The notes below the pieces were generated by a model. That model did no database searches and was not told the origin of the DNA. It saw nothing but the letters and a program-made list of their open reading frames with translations. From the NCBI GenBank assembly GCA_019135895.1, contig JAGVVH010000482.1, forward strand, positions 1 to 48,175: a stretch of DNA of 48,175 bases. Reading direction: 5' to 3'. Within the stretch, counting starts at the first letter, position 1. The number at the start of each line of letters is the position of its first letter. The translations under genes and the position numbers were made by a program. This DNA comes from Bacteroidota bacterium (GTDB lineage Bacteria > Bacteroidota > Bacteroidia > Bacteroidales > WCHB1-69). This document shows positions 19,077-27,349 of the stretch, piece by piece.

Positions 19077-19754
19077 ATGGCAAGGGTTAGGTGTTGTGTA
19101 TTTGATTTTGATGGTACGATTTCGTTATTAAGGGGATGTTGGCGCAGTGTTATGTATCGGTACATGGTTAGTTGTGGTGCGGATGGTAGGGATGTTGAGC
19201 GGTACATAGATGAGAGTGCTGGTATGGCGACATTGGAACAGATGGGGTGGTTAGTTGGTGTAGTGGGAGGTGATGCGCGGGTACATCGTGATATGTATGT
19301 AGAGATGATGCGTGAAGAGGTTGGTATATTGTTACGTGGTACAGATGTAAGTAGTTGGTTGGTGCCTGGGGTTGTTAGGTTATTAGATGGTATGATAGGT
19401 GGTGGTATAGAGATGTGGGTTGCGAGTGGTACGGAGCACGTTGATTTGTGTAATGAGGTTGAGTTATTGGGGTTGGCTCATTATTTTGATGGGATAGAGG
19501 GTGCACGGGATGGAAGTTGTGTAAAGGATGATGTGGTAAGAGGTGTATTGGACAGGTATGAATGTGGTGAGGTTGTAGTTATTGGTGATGGTGTTATAGA
19601 GATGGGAGTATCTAGGCGGTATGGATGTTTAGGTATTGGGTTGGTAGATGGTGGTGGGGATGCGTTACGGTTATTGGGTGCTGGGGCGAACGTATTGGTC
19701 AAGGATTTTGAAGATGGCAAGGTACGAAGGTGGTTGTTGGGCTTGACAGATTGA
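19077..19754 (+). CDS. HAD-superfamily phosphatase/hydrolase (225 aa)
   Basis: The ATG follows GGGAGATTG. Motif I is VFDFDGTISLL (nucleophile D10, acid D12). Motif II is WVASGTE, K in SCVKDDVV fits motif III, and VVIGDGVIEMGVSRRYGC is motif IV. The insertion after motif I gives a helical cap as in phosphoglycolate phosphatase-like enzymes. The substrate is unknown; nucleotide or nucleic-acid 3'-phosphate are possibilities. The coding strand is unusually rich in G and T compared with later genes. Confidence 0.85.
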   Translation: MARVRCCVFDFDGTISLLRGCWRSVMYRYMVSCGADGRDVERYIDESAGMATLEQMGWLVGVVGGDARVHRDMYVEMMREEVGILLRGTDVSSWLVPGVVRLLDGMIGGGIEMWVASGTEHVDLCNEVELLGLAHYFDGIEGARDGSCVKDDVVRGVLDRYECGEVVVIGDGVIEMGVSRRYGCLGIGLVDGGGDALRLLGAGANVLVKDFEDGKVRRWLLGLTD

Positions 19755-19832
19755 TGGGTTGGTGGTATCTTGTGTGTATTCCTTTTTTGCATGTTCCCCC
19801 TATTTTTGGATGTTTTGTAAGGAGAATTGTCT

Positions 19833-20120
19833 ATGGGTTATCTTAGGGTAAGTCTTCATTCGGACCATGAGCGTTATCTTACTGAGAAGGAGCGAGAGAC
19901 ATTCAGGCGGTATTGTGACAAGGTGAAGGCGTATCACATTGGTGATGGTGATCGGTTTTTCTTATATCAGACGTTTGACGACATGGGTTATTTGACATAT
20001 TTGAAGAGATGGATGCGAACGGCTGAAAAGGATTTGAGAATATTATATGACAAGTGTGATTCATTAAGTGGCAAGCGGCCCAAGATGTATTTTGAGATAG
20101 AAGAGGTAAAGGCTAGATAA
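19833..20120 (+). CDS. Hypothetical protein (95 aa)
   Basis: The start MGYLRVSLHSDHERY at 19833 is eight bases after AAGGAG. A charged, mostly helical protein (LTEKERETFRRYCDKVKAYH, TYLKRWMRTAEKDLRILYDK). Function unknown. Confidence 0.68.
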   Translation: MGYLRVSLHSDHERYLTEKERETFRRYCDKVKAYHIGDGDRFFLYQTFDDMGYLTYLKRWMRTAEKDLRILYDKCDSLSGKRPKMYFEIEEVKAR

Positions 20121-20148
20121 TCCTTTATATAACTTGGAAGTGATGTGA

Positions 20149-20289
20149 TTGGGTAAAAGGGCGGATATTGTTGTTGGTGGTTATCCTATTCAATATTACC
20201 GCAAGTATAAGAACACGGTAACGAGGCAGAGGTTGGAGCGTAATTGTTGGGTCATAGACAAGCACAAAGAAGACAACAGAGATAAGTGA
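20149..20289 (+). CDS. Small basic protein (46 aa), TTG start
   Basis: TTG at 20149 follows GGAAGTGATG. The product is (M)GKRADIVVGGYPIQYYRKY and continues basic to the end (DKHKEDNRDK). Its stop touches the promoter-like element at 20291. Function unknown. Confidence 0.52.
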   Translation: MGKRADIVVGGYPIQYYRKYKNTVTRQRLERNCWVIDKHKEDNRDK

Positions 20290-20290
20290 T

Positions 20291-20304
20291 TTGTGTTATC
20301 TTTA
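20291..20304 (+). promoter_or_regulatory. Candidate phage promoter, copy 1 (TTGTGTTATCTTTA)
   Basis: One of four near-identical intergenic copies at operon heads on the plus strand. It lies 38 bases ahead of the 20342 gene. Confidence 0.55.
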
Positions 20305-20341
20305 TCCTTTGTGTCTTGGTGAAGGCACGGAGGGATAGGTC

Positions 20342-20578
20342 ATGTGGTATCACGTGTACGATTATTATTTCAAGAATGAGTTTGGGTATTCAGGTGATGA
20401 GAATCTTTGTAGGAAGTTAGCGTTATATGGTATCCGTGGTTTTTATCCAGTTGAGAGTTATGATTTGAAGGTGATACGTGAGCGTGGTGGCATAGCGGTT
20501 GAGGTATGTAAAAAGAGTTGGATAAAGCGGTGTGTATCGAAGCTACGTCGCATATTCCGTAAAGGTGGTGCTCGTTGA
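20342..20578 (+). CDS. Hypothetical protein (78 aa)
   Basis: The ATG follows GGAGGGATAGG. Aromatic N-terminus (WYHVYDYYFKNEFGYSGDEN) and strongly basic C-terminus (KKSWIKRCVSKLRRIFRKGG), possibly nucleic-acid or membrane binding. Its stop overlaps the next start. Confidence 0.66.
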   Translation: MWYHVYDYYFKNEFGYSGDENLCRKLALYGIRGFYPVESYDLKVIRERGGIAVEVCKKSWIKRCVSKLRRIFRKGGAR

Positions 20579-20748
20579 ATTTCCTAACAAACATTATTGT
20601 TCCATTCATCCTTGGTTGTGCATTTGGTGCATACGTGAAATCGATTGAGCAGCGTGACAGGCCGGCATTCACTTTAATTGGTGAAGACTGGGTTGATGAC
20701 AAAGAGGTTGAAAGAAAGTTTCATAAGGTTGTTGACATCAATGGTTAA
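20575..20748 (+). CDS. Small membrane-anchored protein (57 aa), TTG start
   Basis: TTG at 20575 overlaps the previous stop (TTGA), with AAAGGTGG upstream. An N-terminal hydrophobic helix (FLTNIIVPFILGCAFGAYV) is followed by a charged tail (SIEQRDRPAF, DDKEVERKFHKVV). Translation is probably coupled. Confidence 0.58.
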   Translation: MNFLTNIIVPFILGCAFGAYVKSIEQRDRPAFTLIGEDWVDDKEVERKFHKVVDING

Positions 20749-20766
20749 GTTGGGTAAGATGGTATT

Positions 20767-20891
20767 AAGTCTAAGCTACCCCAGACCCGTGGTTTAGACT
20801 TGCCGTTCATGTTTTTGGTGCTGCTCCATTTTGTTGGTTAAGAACCTAGGTTTGCTAACTTCATATGGAAGTGTAGATCTAGGTTCTTAAC
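20767..20891 (+). ncRNA. Structured non-coding stretch (two strong hairpins)
   Basis: AAGTCTAA/TTAGACTT (20767-20801) and GTTAAGAACCTAG/CTAGGTTCTTAAC with an inner ACTTC/GAAGT (20837-20891). TGCTCCA occurs three times in and around it. No ORF fits, and a terminator follows at 20948. It could be a small RNA or a processed leader; not a tRNA by shape. The gene-free stretch runs from 20749 to 21052. Confidence 0.42.
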
Positions 20892-20947
20892 TTAATCTGC
20901 TCCACGGTCAAGTTCACATTGGTGTGCTCCATAAGTCAGATAGGGAC

Positions 20948-20983
20948 AACGCTATCTTCATTTGAAGGTAGCGTTTTCTCTTT
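20948..20983 (+). terminator. Intrinsic terminator
   Basis: AACGCTATCTTC pairs with GAAGGTAGCGTT around ATTT, followed by TTCTCTTT. It is directly upstream of promoter-like copy 2, a logical end-then-start arrangement. Confidence 0.82.
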
Positions 20984-20991
20984 GTGGTGTA

Positions 20992-21005
20992 TTGTGTTAT
21001 CTTTA
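20992..21005 (+). promoter_or_regulatory. Candidate phage promoter, copy 2 (TTGTGTTATCTTTA)
   Basis: Identical in 14 bases to copy 1. It lies just after a terminator and 48 bases ahead of the 21053 gene. Confidence 0.6.
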
Positions 21006-21052
21006 CCTATAGGACCATAAGGGTTCTAACCTTTGAAAGAAGGTGATTGATT

Positions 21053-21496
21053 ATGGATATTGGAAGTCTTTTTAAAGGTGCTAGTAGGTTTATTATGCAC
21101 CAGGGCAAGATGGCGGGCCTTCGTTCTCCTGGTAAAGTTATCGTTGCACCAAGTGTATTGAAAGGCATGCCTAATGCTTACATGTATTATGGTGGTGCAG
21201 GCTATGCAGCTTATGGTGGTATCCAACGTAAACGTCGTGGTGGCGCATTCTTTAGTCCATTAGGATTGGGTATGGATTTTGCAATTGGTGCGGGAATCGG
21301 AAGGGGCGTTGGTTTGTTCCAACGTAGCAGAATGGCTACTAGTAATTTTGCAATTAGGAGTCCAAAGAAAGTGCCGGATGTTTTAAAGCGTATGCAAGGT
21401 GGTACGACGGCGGGTAAAACAGTTAGACCACCGGCCCCTCCCCCCCTCCACCCCATAACCAAACCGATCCAGGGCGCATTTTACAATAAGGCATAG
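21053..21496 (+). CDS. Glycine-rich basic protein (147 aa), possible internal virion or membrane-active protein
   Basis: The start MDIGSLFKGASRF at 21053 follows AAAGAAGGTG. Glycine/alanine-rich hydrophobic parts (YYGGAGYAAYGG, LGLGMDFAIGAGIGRGVG) mix with basic residues (QRKRRGG) and a proline-rich tail (VRPPAPPPLHP). A similar style is seen in 30680-31072 and 31078-31944. Role unknown. Confidence 0.65.
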   Translation: MDIGSLFKGASRFIMHQGKMAGLRSPGKVIVAPSVLKGMPNAYMYYGGAGYAAYGGIQRKRRGGAFFSPLGLGMDFAIGAGIGRGVGLFQRSRMATSNFAIRSPKKVPDVLKRMQGGTTAGKTVRPPAPPPLHPITKPIQGAFYNKA

Positions 21497-21532
21497 TATG
21501 TAATAATCTTTACTTTTGAGGAAGTGCCACAA

Positions 21533-21748
21533 ATGGAAGCTCTATCGTTTGATGCGACAACAAATACCAAAAGCACCAAGCCTCAACGAACGTGCAATGC
21601 ACCAGGTCCACCGCGAAACAAAAGATTTATGAGATATCTAGAGAAGAACTGTCCTAATATCTATGGCATTATCTATGCTATGGAAAGACGTAAAGAGCTT
21701 CTTTCTTCGTTAGATGTGACGATAGAGAAGATGAGAAATCGTAGTTAG
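21533..21748 (+). CDS. Hypothetical protein (71 aa)
   Basis: The ATG at 21533 is nine bases after GAGGAAG; a GTG at 21524 is too close. A polar N-terminus, then RFMRYLEKNCPNIYGIIYAM, which resembles the N-terminal TH-x-KK-ACPDIYDIIHDI of the amidase protein at 22346, suggesting a shared docking piece. Confidence 0.62.
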   Translation: MEALSFDATTNTKSTKPQRTCNAPGPPRNKRFMRYLEKNCPNIYGIIYAMERRKELLSSLDVTIEKMRNRS

Positions 21749-21766
21749 CTTCCACGGAGGATCATA

Positions 21767-22327
21767 ATGGATTCTTTGGATGGAGCGGGGCTCCAGGAGA
21801 CCGCTAACGCATTAAGTGTCGTGTCTCAGGATGTGTACGATTTTGGCATACTGATTACTGTTGGCTCGGTCTTTATCATCTTCATGCTCATATTTCTACT
21901 AACGATGACTTCCGCAGCCAGAAGAATGTTCGATCAGATGTATAAAACATTTGATGCTTTAGTTTGTTATCTCACCGATCCTAAGAAAGCAAATACCGAT
22001 CTAGTTGCTAGTAACTGTGCAACGAACGATAAGATAGAACTATTATCCGAAGAGCTTCCGGCGCTCATTGACGATTTTGCAATCTTCAAAGAAAGCATAG
22101 TAAAGATTGAGCATACACTACATGGTGTAGAGGAAGATATTCAAGATCTATATACTAAGTTTGGTTCTTTGAACCAGCATACTTGTCCAGCGAAGACTGA
22201 ATCGGGACAAAAAGCAATGCACGATTTTCTGCATTTATACACTCGTTATCCGAAGGGGTGGAACTGGCTTGAGCGTAAGCTCTCAACAGTGGAGGATGGG
22301 CCAGATGTAACCAATGGGCAAAGTTAA
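21767..22327 (+). CDS. Membrane-anchored coiled-coil protein (186 aa), possible lysis accessory
   Basis: The ATG follows CGGAGGATC. One strong membrane helix (about residues 27-48, ILITVGSVFIIFMLIFLL) is followed by a long helical part with heptad-like spacing (FAIFKESIVKIEHTLHGVEE). It ends in a polar tail. It lies directly upstream of the amidase gene, so a holin or spanin-like role is possible. Confidence 0.62.
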   Translation: MDSLDGAGLQETANALSVVSQDVYDFGILITVGSVFIIFMLIFLLTMTSAARRMFDQMYKTFDALVCYLTDPKKANTDLVASNCATNDKIELLSEELPALIDDFAIFKESIVKIEHTLHGVEEDIQDLYTKFGSLNQHTCPAKTESGQKAMHDFLHLYTRYPKGWNWLERKLSTVEDGPDVTNGQS

Positions 22328-22345
22328 GGCGGGAAGGAGATTATT

Positions 22346-24496
22346 ATGGGCCTTGTATTGCCAAAGAACTATATAGCCATTCCAAGCATATGGGTTGGCG
22401 GCAGGTACGAACCGCTGCCCAAATCATTCATGAACACCCATACACACATCAAAAAAGCGTGTCCAGATATTTATGATATCATCCACGATATCGCTAAAAA
22501 GACGGATAGCTCAGCATGGTTCTTTGTGCAAAGAGCAGAGTTTGAACAGGGAGCATTCACATATAAATGGGATGGATCTACCTCGCATTATGGTGGCGGA
22601 CGCAAGGGAGAGGTAGAGAAGTTACGTTGGTTTTGTGGAGTAGACAAAACGGACGCTGGCCCACGTGTTGATGGATGGGAGGGCGTTGCCAATCAGCTTA
22701 TGGGCGCGATCAGCAGGTTTCTATGGTGGTACAACGGAAACATGTATCGCATGGAGGGTGCGCCACCTATTCCAAAGGCCTTGTTAACGATCAGTACTAA
22801 CATTGCCATGGGATATGTGGCAGGCGCTAAACTACCGCCCAATAAGGATAATTACGTAATACCTGGAAATCATGCCACAGCGTCCGCACTTAGATACACC
22901 CCGCACGTTAATACGCTGAAACGTCTTGGTGATATTGGAAGGTTACTCGATCCATTAGCATTTGAAAGAGAAGAGAAGTTGGTCATTACTAATCCAGATC
23001 TTAACGATCTTCCTCCTCGTCCCATTGATGACAAAGAGAACCAGCAGGAGGGGATATTCGTGATTGCAAAACCAAAGATGGAACCAAGGGGATTTGTTCT
23101 TCCGTCCGGTCTGTCGAAACGGACCAAGACTACGCATATCGCTGTTCATCACACAGGTGCTGAGTTTGGTTCGGTATCGGGTATCGATTCATGGCACAGG
23201 CAACAGGGATGGGCATGTTTTGGATACCATGCATACATTGACAAGAAAGGCAAAATCCATCCAGGTCGCCCGTTCGATGTCATCGGATCCCAAGTCGGTG
23301 GCCATAATTCATATTCAATCGGTGTTTCACTCGAAGGCAATTTCGATAAAGAAGTTCCAAACACACAACAAATCCTCGCACTACAAGATCTTCTTACCTG
23401 GCTCTGTGAAGAGTTCGCAGTTGACTCTGCAAATATCAAGGGCCACAAAGATTTTTCAGGTCATGGTTCAAACTCATGTCCTGGAAAGAATCTGTACAAG
23501 CTGCTTCCTGAGATGCGCACAACAATTCACAATCGCCTCGTAAGCGCACGACAGGGGTCAAGTGGGACAGTAACGCCAATACAACCAGTTACGACGATTT
23601 CAGAGCCTTCTAAGCCAAAGTCTGGAACTATTGTTGTTCTTGACCTTGGTCATGGTGGGGCTACTGATAGTTCTCATACGACCTTGGATACGGGTGCTGT
23701 TGTCCAGCTTGGCAATGGTGAAGTTGTACGAGAGGTAGATTTGATAGATGAGATCGGTCTTAACGTGAGGGAACTACTTGAGCAAGACAGTGCGATTGGT
23801 GTTGCATTCACAAGACCACCCGGAATGAATAAGTCGGTATATATGCAGGTTGTTGACAGAGCTAAGTTTACCGTTAACATCAAACCAAAGGTTGCCATCT
23901 CCATCAATTTTGCACAAGATAAGAAAGACAAATCATCCAAGGGTGGATGTACGGGTATTTACTATAGCGAGGGAGCGCCCAAGGGTAAGAAGCTTGCAGG
24001 ATTTCTGACCTCTTCATTGGTTGAGCATATCAAGCATGGTTTCTTTTATGGTACCAAAGAACAACTGGTTAGTAATAATCCATATGATCGCAATTACTTT
24101 ACAACCGATAACAACTGGGCAGTAACTGATGCGGTTGCCATTTTGTATGTAGCTCGCTTAGATTCGCAAGCTGATCTAAATGTCATCGCATCCATGGGCG
24201 CAGAGAAATTCTGTTTAGAAGTAGCCAAGAGTATCTGTAGAGCTATCTATATGTATTTTGGAATTCTAGATAATGCTCCAGAATCTTGGAAGCCACTGGT
24301 TTCAGAAGAACCATACGAGCCAATCTTGAGTTGTAGTAATTGTTTCATGGAAGATATTGAGCCAGAATTACCAATAGAGTGGACGGACGAAGAGAAAGAT
24401 GCTAGTATTAAGCCTGTTGATAGATCGTTGTTCCAAATCATTATGGACGCTATAATGTCTATCCTAACAGGCTTAGGGAAGCGAGATGGTATCTAA
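22346..24496 (+). CDS. Double-amidase cell-wall hydrolase (716 aa)
   Basis: The ATG lies after GAAGGAG. Residues about 1-140 form an unassigned domain (SAWFFVQRAEFEQGAFTYKW may be lysozyme-like). Residues about 255-390 are an Amidase_2 (PGRP-like) domain: IAVHHTG (H268), GYHAYID, KGHKDF (H367) and SCPGK (C378) supply the zinc ligands. Residues about 425-620 look like Amidase_3: VVLDLGHGG (H436). The usual SIH ligand reads SIN (N521), so this domain may be inactive or altered. The C-terminus has a hydrophobic helix. It cuts peptidoglycan amide bonds, as endolysin or virion lysin. Confidence 0.86.
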   Translation: MGLVLPKNYIAIPSIWVGGRYEPLPKSFMNTHTHIKKACPDIYDIIHDIAKKTDSSAWFFVQRAEFEQGAFTYKWDGSTSHYGGGRKGEVEKLRWFCGVDKTDAGPRVDGWEGVANQLMGAISRFLWWYNGNMYRMEGAPPIPKALLTISTNIAMGYVAGAKLPPNKDNYVIPGNHATASALRYTPHVNTLKRLGDIGRLLDPLAFEREEKLVITNPDLNDLPPRPIDDKENQQEGIFVIAKPKMEPRGFVLPSGLSKRTKTTHIAVHHTGAEFGSVSGIDSWHRQQGWACFGYHAYIDKKGKIHPGRPFDVIGSQVGGHNSYSIGVSLEGNFDKEVPNTQQILALQDLLTWLCEEFAVDSANIKGHKDFSGHGSNSCPGKNLYKLLPEMRTTIHNRLVSARQGSSGTVTPIQPVTTISEPSKPKSGTIVVLDLGHGGATDSSHTTLDTGAVVQLGNGEVVREVDLIDEIGLNVRELLEQDSAIGVAFTRPPGMNKSVYMQVVDRAKFTVNIKPKVAISINFAQDKKDKSSKGGCTGIYYSEGAPKGKKLAGFLTSSLVEHIKHGFFYGTKEQLVSNNPYDRNYFTTDNNWAVTDAVAILYVARLDSQADLNVIASMGAEKFCLEVAKSICRAIYMYFGILDNAPESWKPLVSEEPYEPILSCSNCFMEDIEPELPIEWTDEEKDASIKPVDRSLFQIIMDAIMSILTGLGKRDGI

Positions 24497-25587
24497 TGAT
24501 CGTGTTCGTTTCATGCGGACAGGGAAGCACCAAATGGTTTAATGGTTTAGCCAAATGGATTACAGAGGAGACAAAGGTTCCCACAGAAGTATGGGGTTGG
24601 GAACCTTCTCCTTTGTACGAGCATGGCGACTTCAAACCAACGGATGCCATGGCGAATGACGCTATTCAATGGAACCAATGGCGTATAGAGAACGCTTTTA
24701 CTGATCATGAACCAAGAGTAGACCATCTAAAAACCGAAGCATTCAAGTACCTCAAACACTATGGCGTATCAATACAAATGGCCAAACAGAGAGGACTTGA
24801 AACTATTGTTATTGGAAGTAGTTCAAGATATGTTCCAAGATCTGCTGTTGTAGCTGCTAAAGCTGAGGGCATTCAGGTTACTGGTCTTACTGGCGGCATC
24901 TTTCCAATGATGGATGGTCCTGCTTCATTTATGATATCACAGGACGGAGAACATTGTGAGCAGACAAATGAGTTGTATACAGAGAGACATGATTGGCGGA
25001 ACCACGAAACGAACCATAAGCGCATTAATGCATATCGAGCCTGGTGGTTAGAGAATCGTAGAACGAAACATGAAAAAGCATCACAGGGAGTTGCCTTTAA
25101 ACCAGAGTTTGTCATAGACAATCCGTATGTCTGGTTTATTCAAATTCCCCAGGACGCAGCATGTTATACATGGTGGCTTAATCAGCAGGAAAAAGAACAA
25201 GCAATCGAAGATATCCATGATCTAGATGTATACGTGAAAGGGCATCCATATGGGAACCCGAGACAAACACAAAACTTCAGGCCATCGCGAGTTATTCCTT
25301 CCAAAGTAAACATACACGATGTCATGCCTTACTCCGGTGGAATTGGTTGCTATACAAGTGCAGTCGGCATTGAAGCATGGTTATATGATAAAGACGTGGC
25401 AGTATATGGAAGACCCTGGTATGCACAAAATGGGCTTGTTGCTTCTTCATTTAAAGAATTACAAGACGGATTCAAGTATGACGAAGAGGAACGTCTTCGA
25501 TTCCTTGACTACTTTATCTTTGAGTATTGCATGCAGAAGGTAGATGGAAATGCACAAGCGGTGGTTGATAGACTTCAGTGGAGATAG
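24496..25587 (+). CDS. GT-B-fold glycosyltransferase-like protein, KpsC/KpsS-related (363 aa)
   Basis: The start overlaps the previous stop (TAATG). The C-terminal part shows VYVKGHPYGNPRQ (H250), then GCYTSAVGIEAWLYDKDVAVYG with E293 and GRPWYAQNGL. This follows the pattern of capsule Kdo transferases of the KpsC/KpsS type (K-x-H-P, S-x-x-G-x-E-A, V-x-x-x-G-x-P-[FW]-Y). It probably transfers a sugar to a virion or host glycan; the acceptor is unknown. First gene of a five-gene cassette. Confidence 0.68.
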   Translation: MIVFVSCGQGSTKWFNGLAKWITEETKVPTEVWGWEPSPLYEHGDFKPTDAMANDAIQWNQWRIENAFTDHEPRVDHLKTEAFKYLKHYGVSIQMAKQRGLETIVIGSSSRYVPRSAVVAAKAEGIQVTGLTGGIFPMMDGPASFMISQDGEHCEQTNELYTERHDWRNHETNHKRINAYRAWWLENRRTKHEKASQGVAFKPEFVIDNPYVWFIQIPQDAACYTWWLNQQEKEQAIEDIHDLDVYVKGHPYGNPRQTQNFRPSRVIPSKVNIHDVMPYSGGIGCYTSAVGIEAWLYDKDVAVYGRPWYAQNGLVASSFKELQDGFKYDEEERLRFLDYFIFEYCMQKVDGNAQAVVDRLQWR

Positions 25588-25590
25588 TTT

Positions 25591-26433
25591 ATGGAGATTA
25601 CACCCAAAGTCTATGGGGCAACACCCTCGTTTAGTGATGCCATCTGTGTGCATATACCGGGAGCAATTGGTGATACAATTGTAGCCCTTTCAGAGATCCT
25701 TAATCTCGAACGCAAAGAGATTGTCTTTGTCATTAGTAGCAACAAGTGCAAGCAAGAACGATTAGACATGTGTTTTGCATTCCGCATGTGCAAAACAGTT
25801 CTAGATTTTAGTGATACGTCCTTAGCATCGTATCGTAAGGAATATCCACACGAATCGCTTAGTAAATATATTGAAGACCAGTACGGATGTGAGTTCATAG
25901 CATACGAACCAAGACACTGTATTAACATAGACAACTTGAGACATTTTTCAGAAAGCGACTTCTCATTTGGTGAAAGTCGCTTTTGTTTTGATTCAAAATA
26001 TGTACTTGCACAACCAGTCACAAGATGTTATAAACCAGCACGACACAAGAAGGACTTTCCTTTCTTTCGTGAGTTATCATGTCACATAGCAGAGGTTACC
26101 AAGCTTCCAATATATACTATAGGACATCAGAACGATGTGGAAGCTCTTAAATCTATACGCGGAGGCATAAAGAATAACTTAGCTGGTAGAACGACAATAC
26201 TTGAGGCAATGCATTTAGTTGCTAATGCTGAGTTAGTCATTAGCACAACAACATGGAGCGGATTGTTTGCGGCTGCAATGAATCGTAAAGTATGCATGTT
26301 ATTTAATAAACGAGAAACTCCTTTCTACTGGTATTTTGAAAAACTAGGAGGATATAGCCCAGGTATCATCAAAGAGATAACCAACGAGTTAGAAGCACGA
26401 AAATATTTTAACTCTATAATGAAGCGGAGATAA
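25591..26433 (+). CDS. GT9-like (heptosyltransferase-type) glycosyltransferase (280 aa)
   Basis: VHIPGAIGDTIVALSEIL at the start fits the GT9 N-terminal loop (P-G-x-[IL]-G-D). The C-terminal half has LVANAELVISTTTWSGLFAA and NRKVCMLFNKRETPFYWYF, the nucleotide-sugar side of the GT-B fold. The gap to the previous gene is only 3 bases. Sugar and acceptor are unknown. Confidence 0.7.
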   Translation: MEITPKVYGATPSFSDAICVHIPGAIGDTIVALSEILNLERKEIVFVISSNKCKQERLDMCFAFRMCKTVLDFSDTSLASYRKEYPHESLSKYIEDQYGCEFIAYEPRHCINIDNLRHFSESDFSFGESRFCFDSKYVLAQPVTRCYKPARHKKDFPFFRELSCHIAEVTKLPIYTIGHQNDVEALKSIRGGIKNNLAGRTTILEAMHLVANAELVISTTTWSGLFAAAMNRKVCMLFNKRETPFYWYFEKLGGYSPGIIKEITNELEARKYFNSIMKRR

Positions 26434-26438
26434 CGCCA

Positions 26439-27338
26439 ATGGAATCATTGAAAGCAATTGTGATGCCAGGGATTGGAGATATTGTTTACGCTTGGTATAA
26501 GCTACAACACTATCAGAAGTTAGGATACAAAGTTGATCTACTTATACCTGACAACAAACCTCAGAGGGGTCATCAGTTACGTGGGATGATTGGTGGAATA
26601 AACTCGATAGAATTTATTAAGGTTCCGCACTTAGATCGATTCCGTCTTATTGATCCTGTTTCACTCATTGAGCCCAATCCAACCTGTTTATTCGAAGGCA
26701 TTCCCCTTGCTCATACAAACTCATTTATCGAAGCCGGAATACACATGAATGACTTCATGAAAGAAGCTCCGGTTGATTATGATATCGATTTCAAGATCAA
26801 TCCAATGCAACTGAAAAAAGCCGAGGATATTACCAAGAGATTCGACAGAAATATATTCCTTTACACTTCTTCTGTGAGAACAAATAAGGTAGCTCAAAAC
26901 AGACCGGACCCAACCTTTTGGGTTCGTATTGTGAAACGATTCATAGGCGAGTATTGTATGGGCATGCATACGGCTGTACATTTAGTTGGTGCAATATATG
27001 ATAAGGATTTGATGGAGCTTGTATCGCAACAGCTTACAAGGTCCAAACTAAAGCATTATTCATATATTGACCAGGACTTGAGTTTTGTGTGCGGCCTACT
27101 TAAGCTTTGTGACGCTGCTTTAGTGCACGAGTCTGGATTCATTATTCTTGCGGATCTTTTGAAAACCCCATGTTTAGCTATGTATTTTGAGGGTTTCTAT
27201 GATCGCAAAGATGAAATGCTTCCATATACAGGCATTGTGTCGCCGGCTGCGTATGACGAGAAGCGAATGGTTGCCGTCATGCATTACGAAGAAATTAATG
27301 CTGTCAAATACAAGCTCAAGGAACTCAAAATTAAGTAG
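26439..27338 (+). CDS. GT9-like glycosyltransferase, second copy (299 aa)
   Basis: VMPGIGDIVYAWYKLQHY matches the GT9 loop again. The C-terminal LLKLCDAALVHESGFIILAD and TPCLAMYFEGFYDRKDEM match the donor-binding side. It is tightly linked to the previous gene. The two GT9-like enzymes are distinct in sequence, so they may add successive sugars. Confidence 0.68.
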   Translation: MESLKAIVMPGIGDIVYAWYKLQHYQKLGYKVDLLIPDNKPQRGHQLRGMIGGINSIEFIKVPHLDRFRLIDPVSLIEPNPTCLFEGIPLAHTNSFIEAGIHMNDFMKEAPVDYDIDFKINPMQLKKAEDITKRFDRNIFLYTSSVRTNKVAQNRPDPTFWVRIVKRFIGEYCMGMHTAVHLVGAIYDKDLMELVSQQLTRSKLKHYSYIDQDLSFVCGLLKLCDAALVHESGFIILADLLKTPCLAMYFEGFYDRKDEMLPYTGIVSPAAYDEKRMVAVMHYEEINAVKYKLKELKIK

Positions 27339-27349
27339 GAGTAGTAAAC

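Noticed and set aside
20749..20947. tRNA gene in the structured stretch
   Set aside because: No cloverleaf, no T-loop GTTCRANNC consensus at the right spacing, and no anticodon arm.
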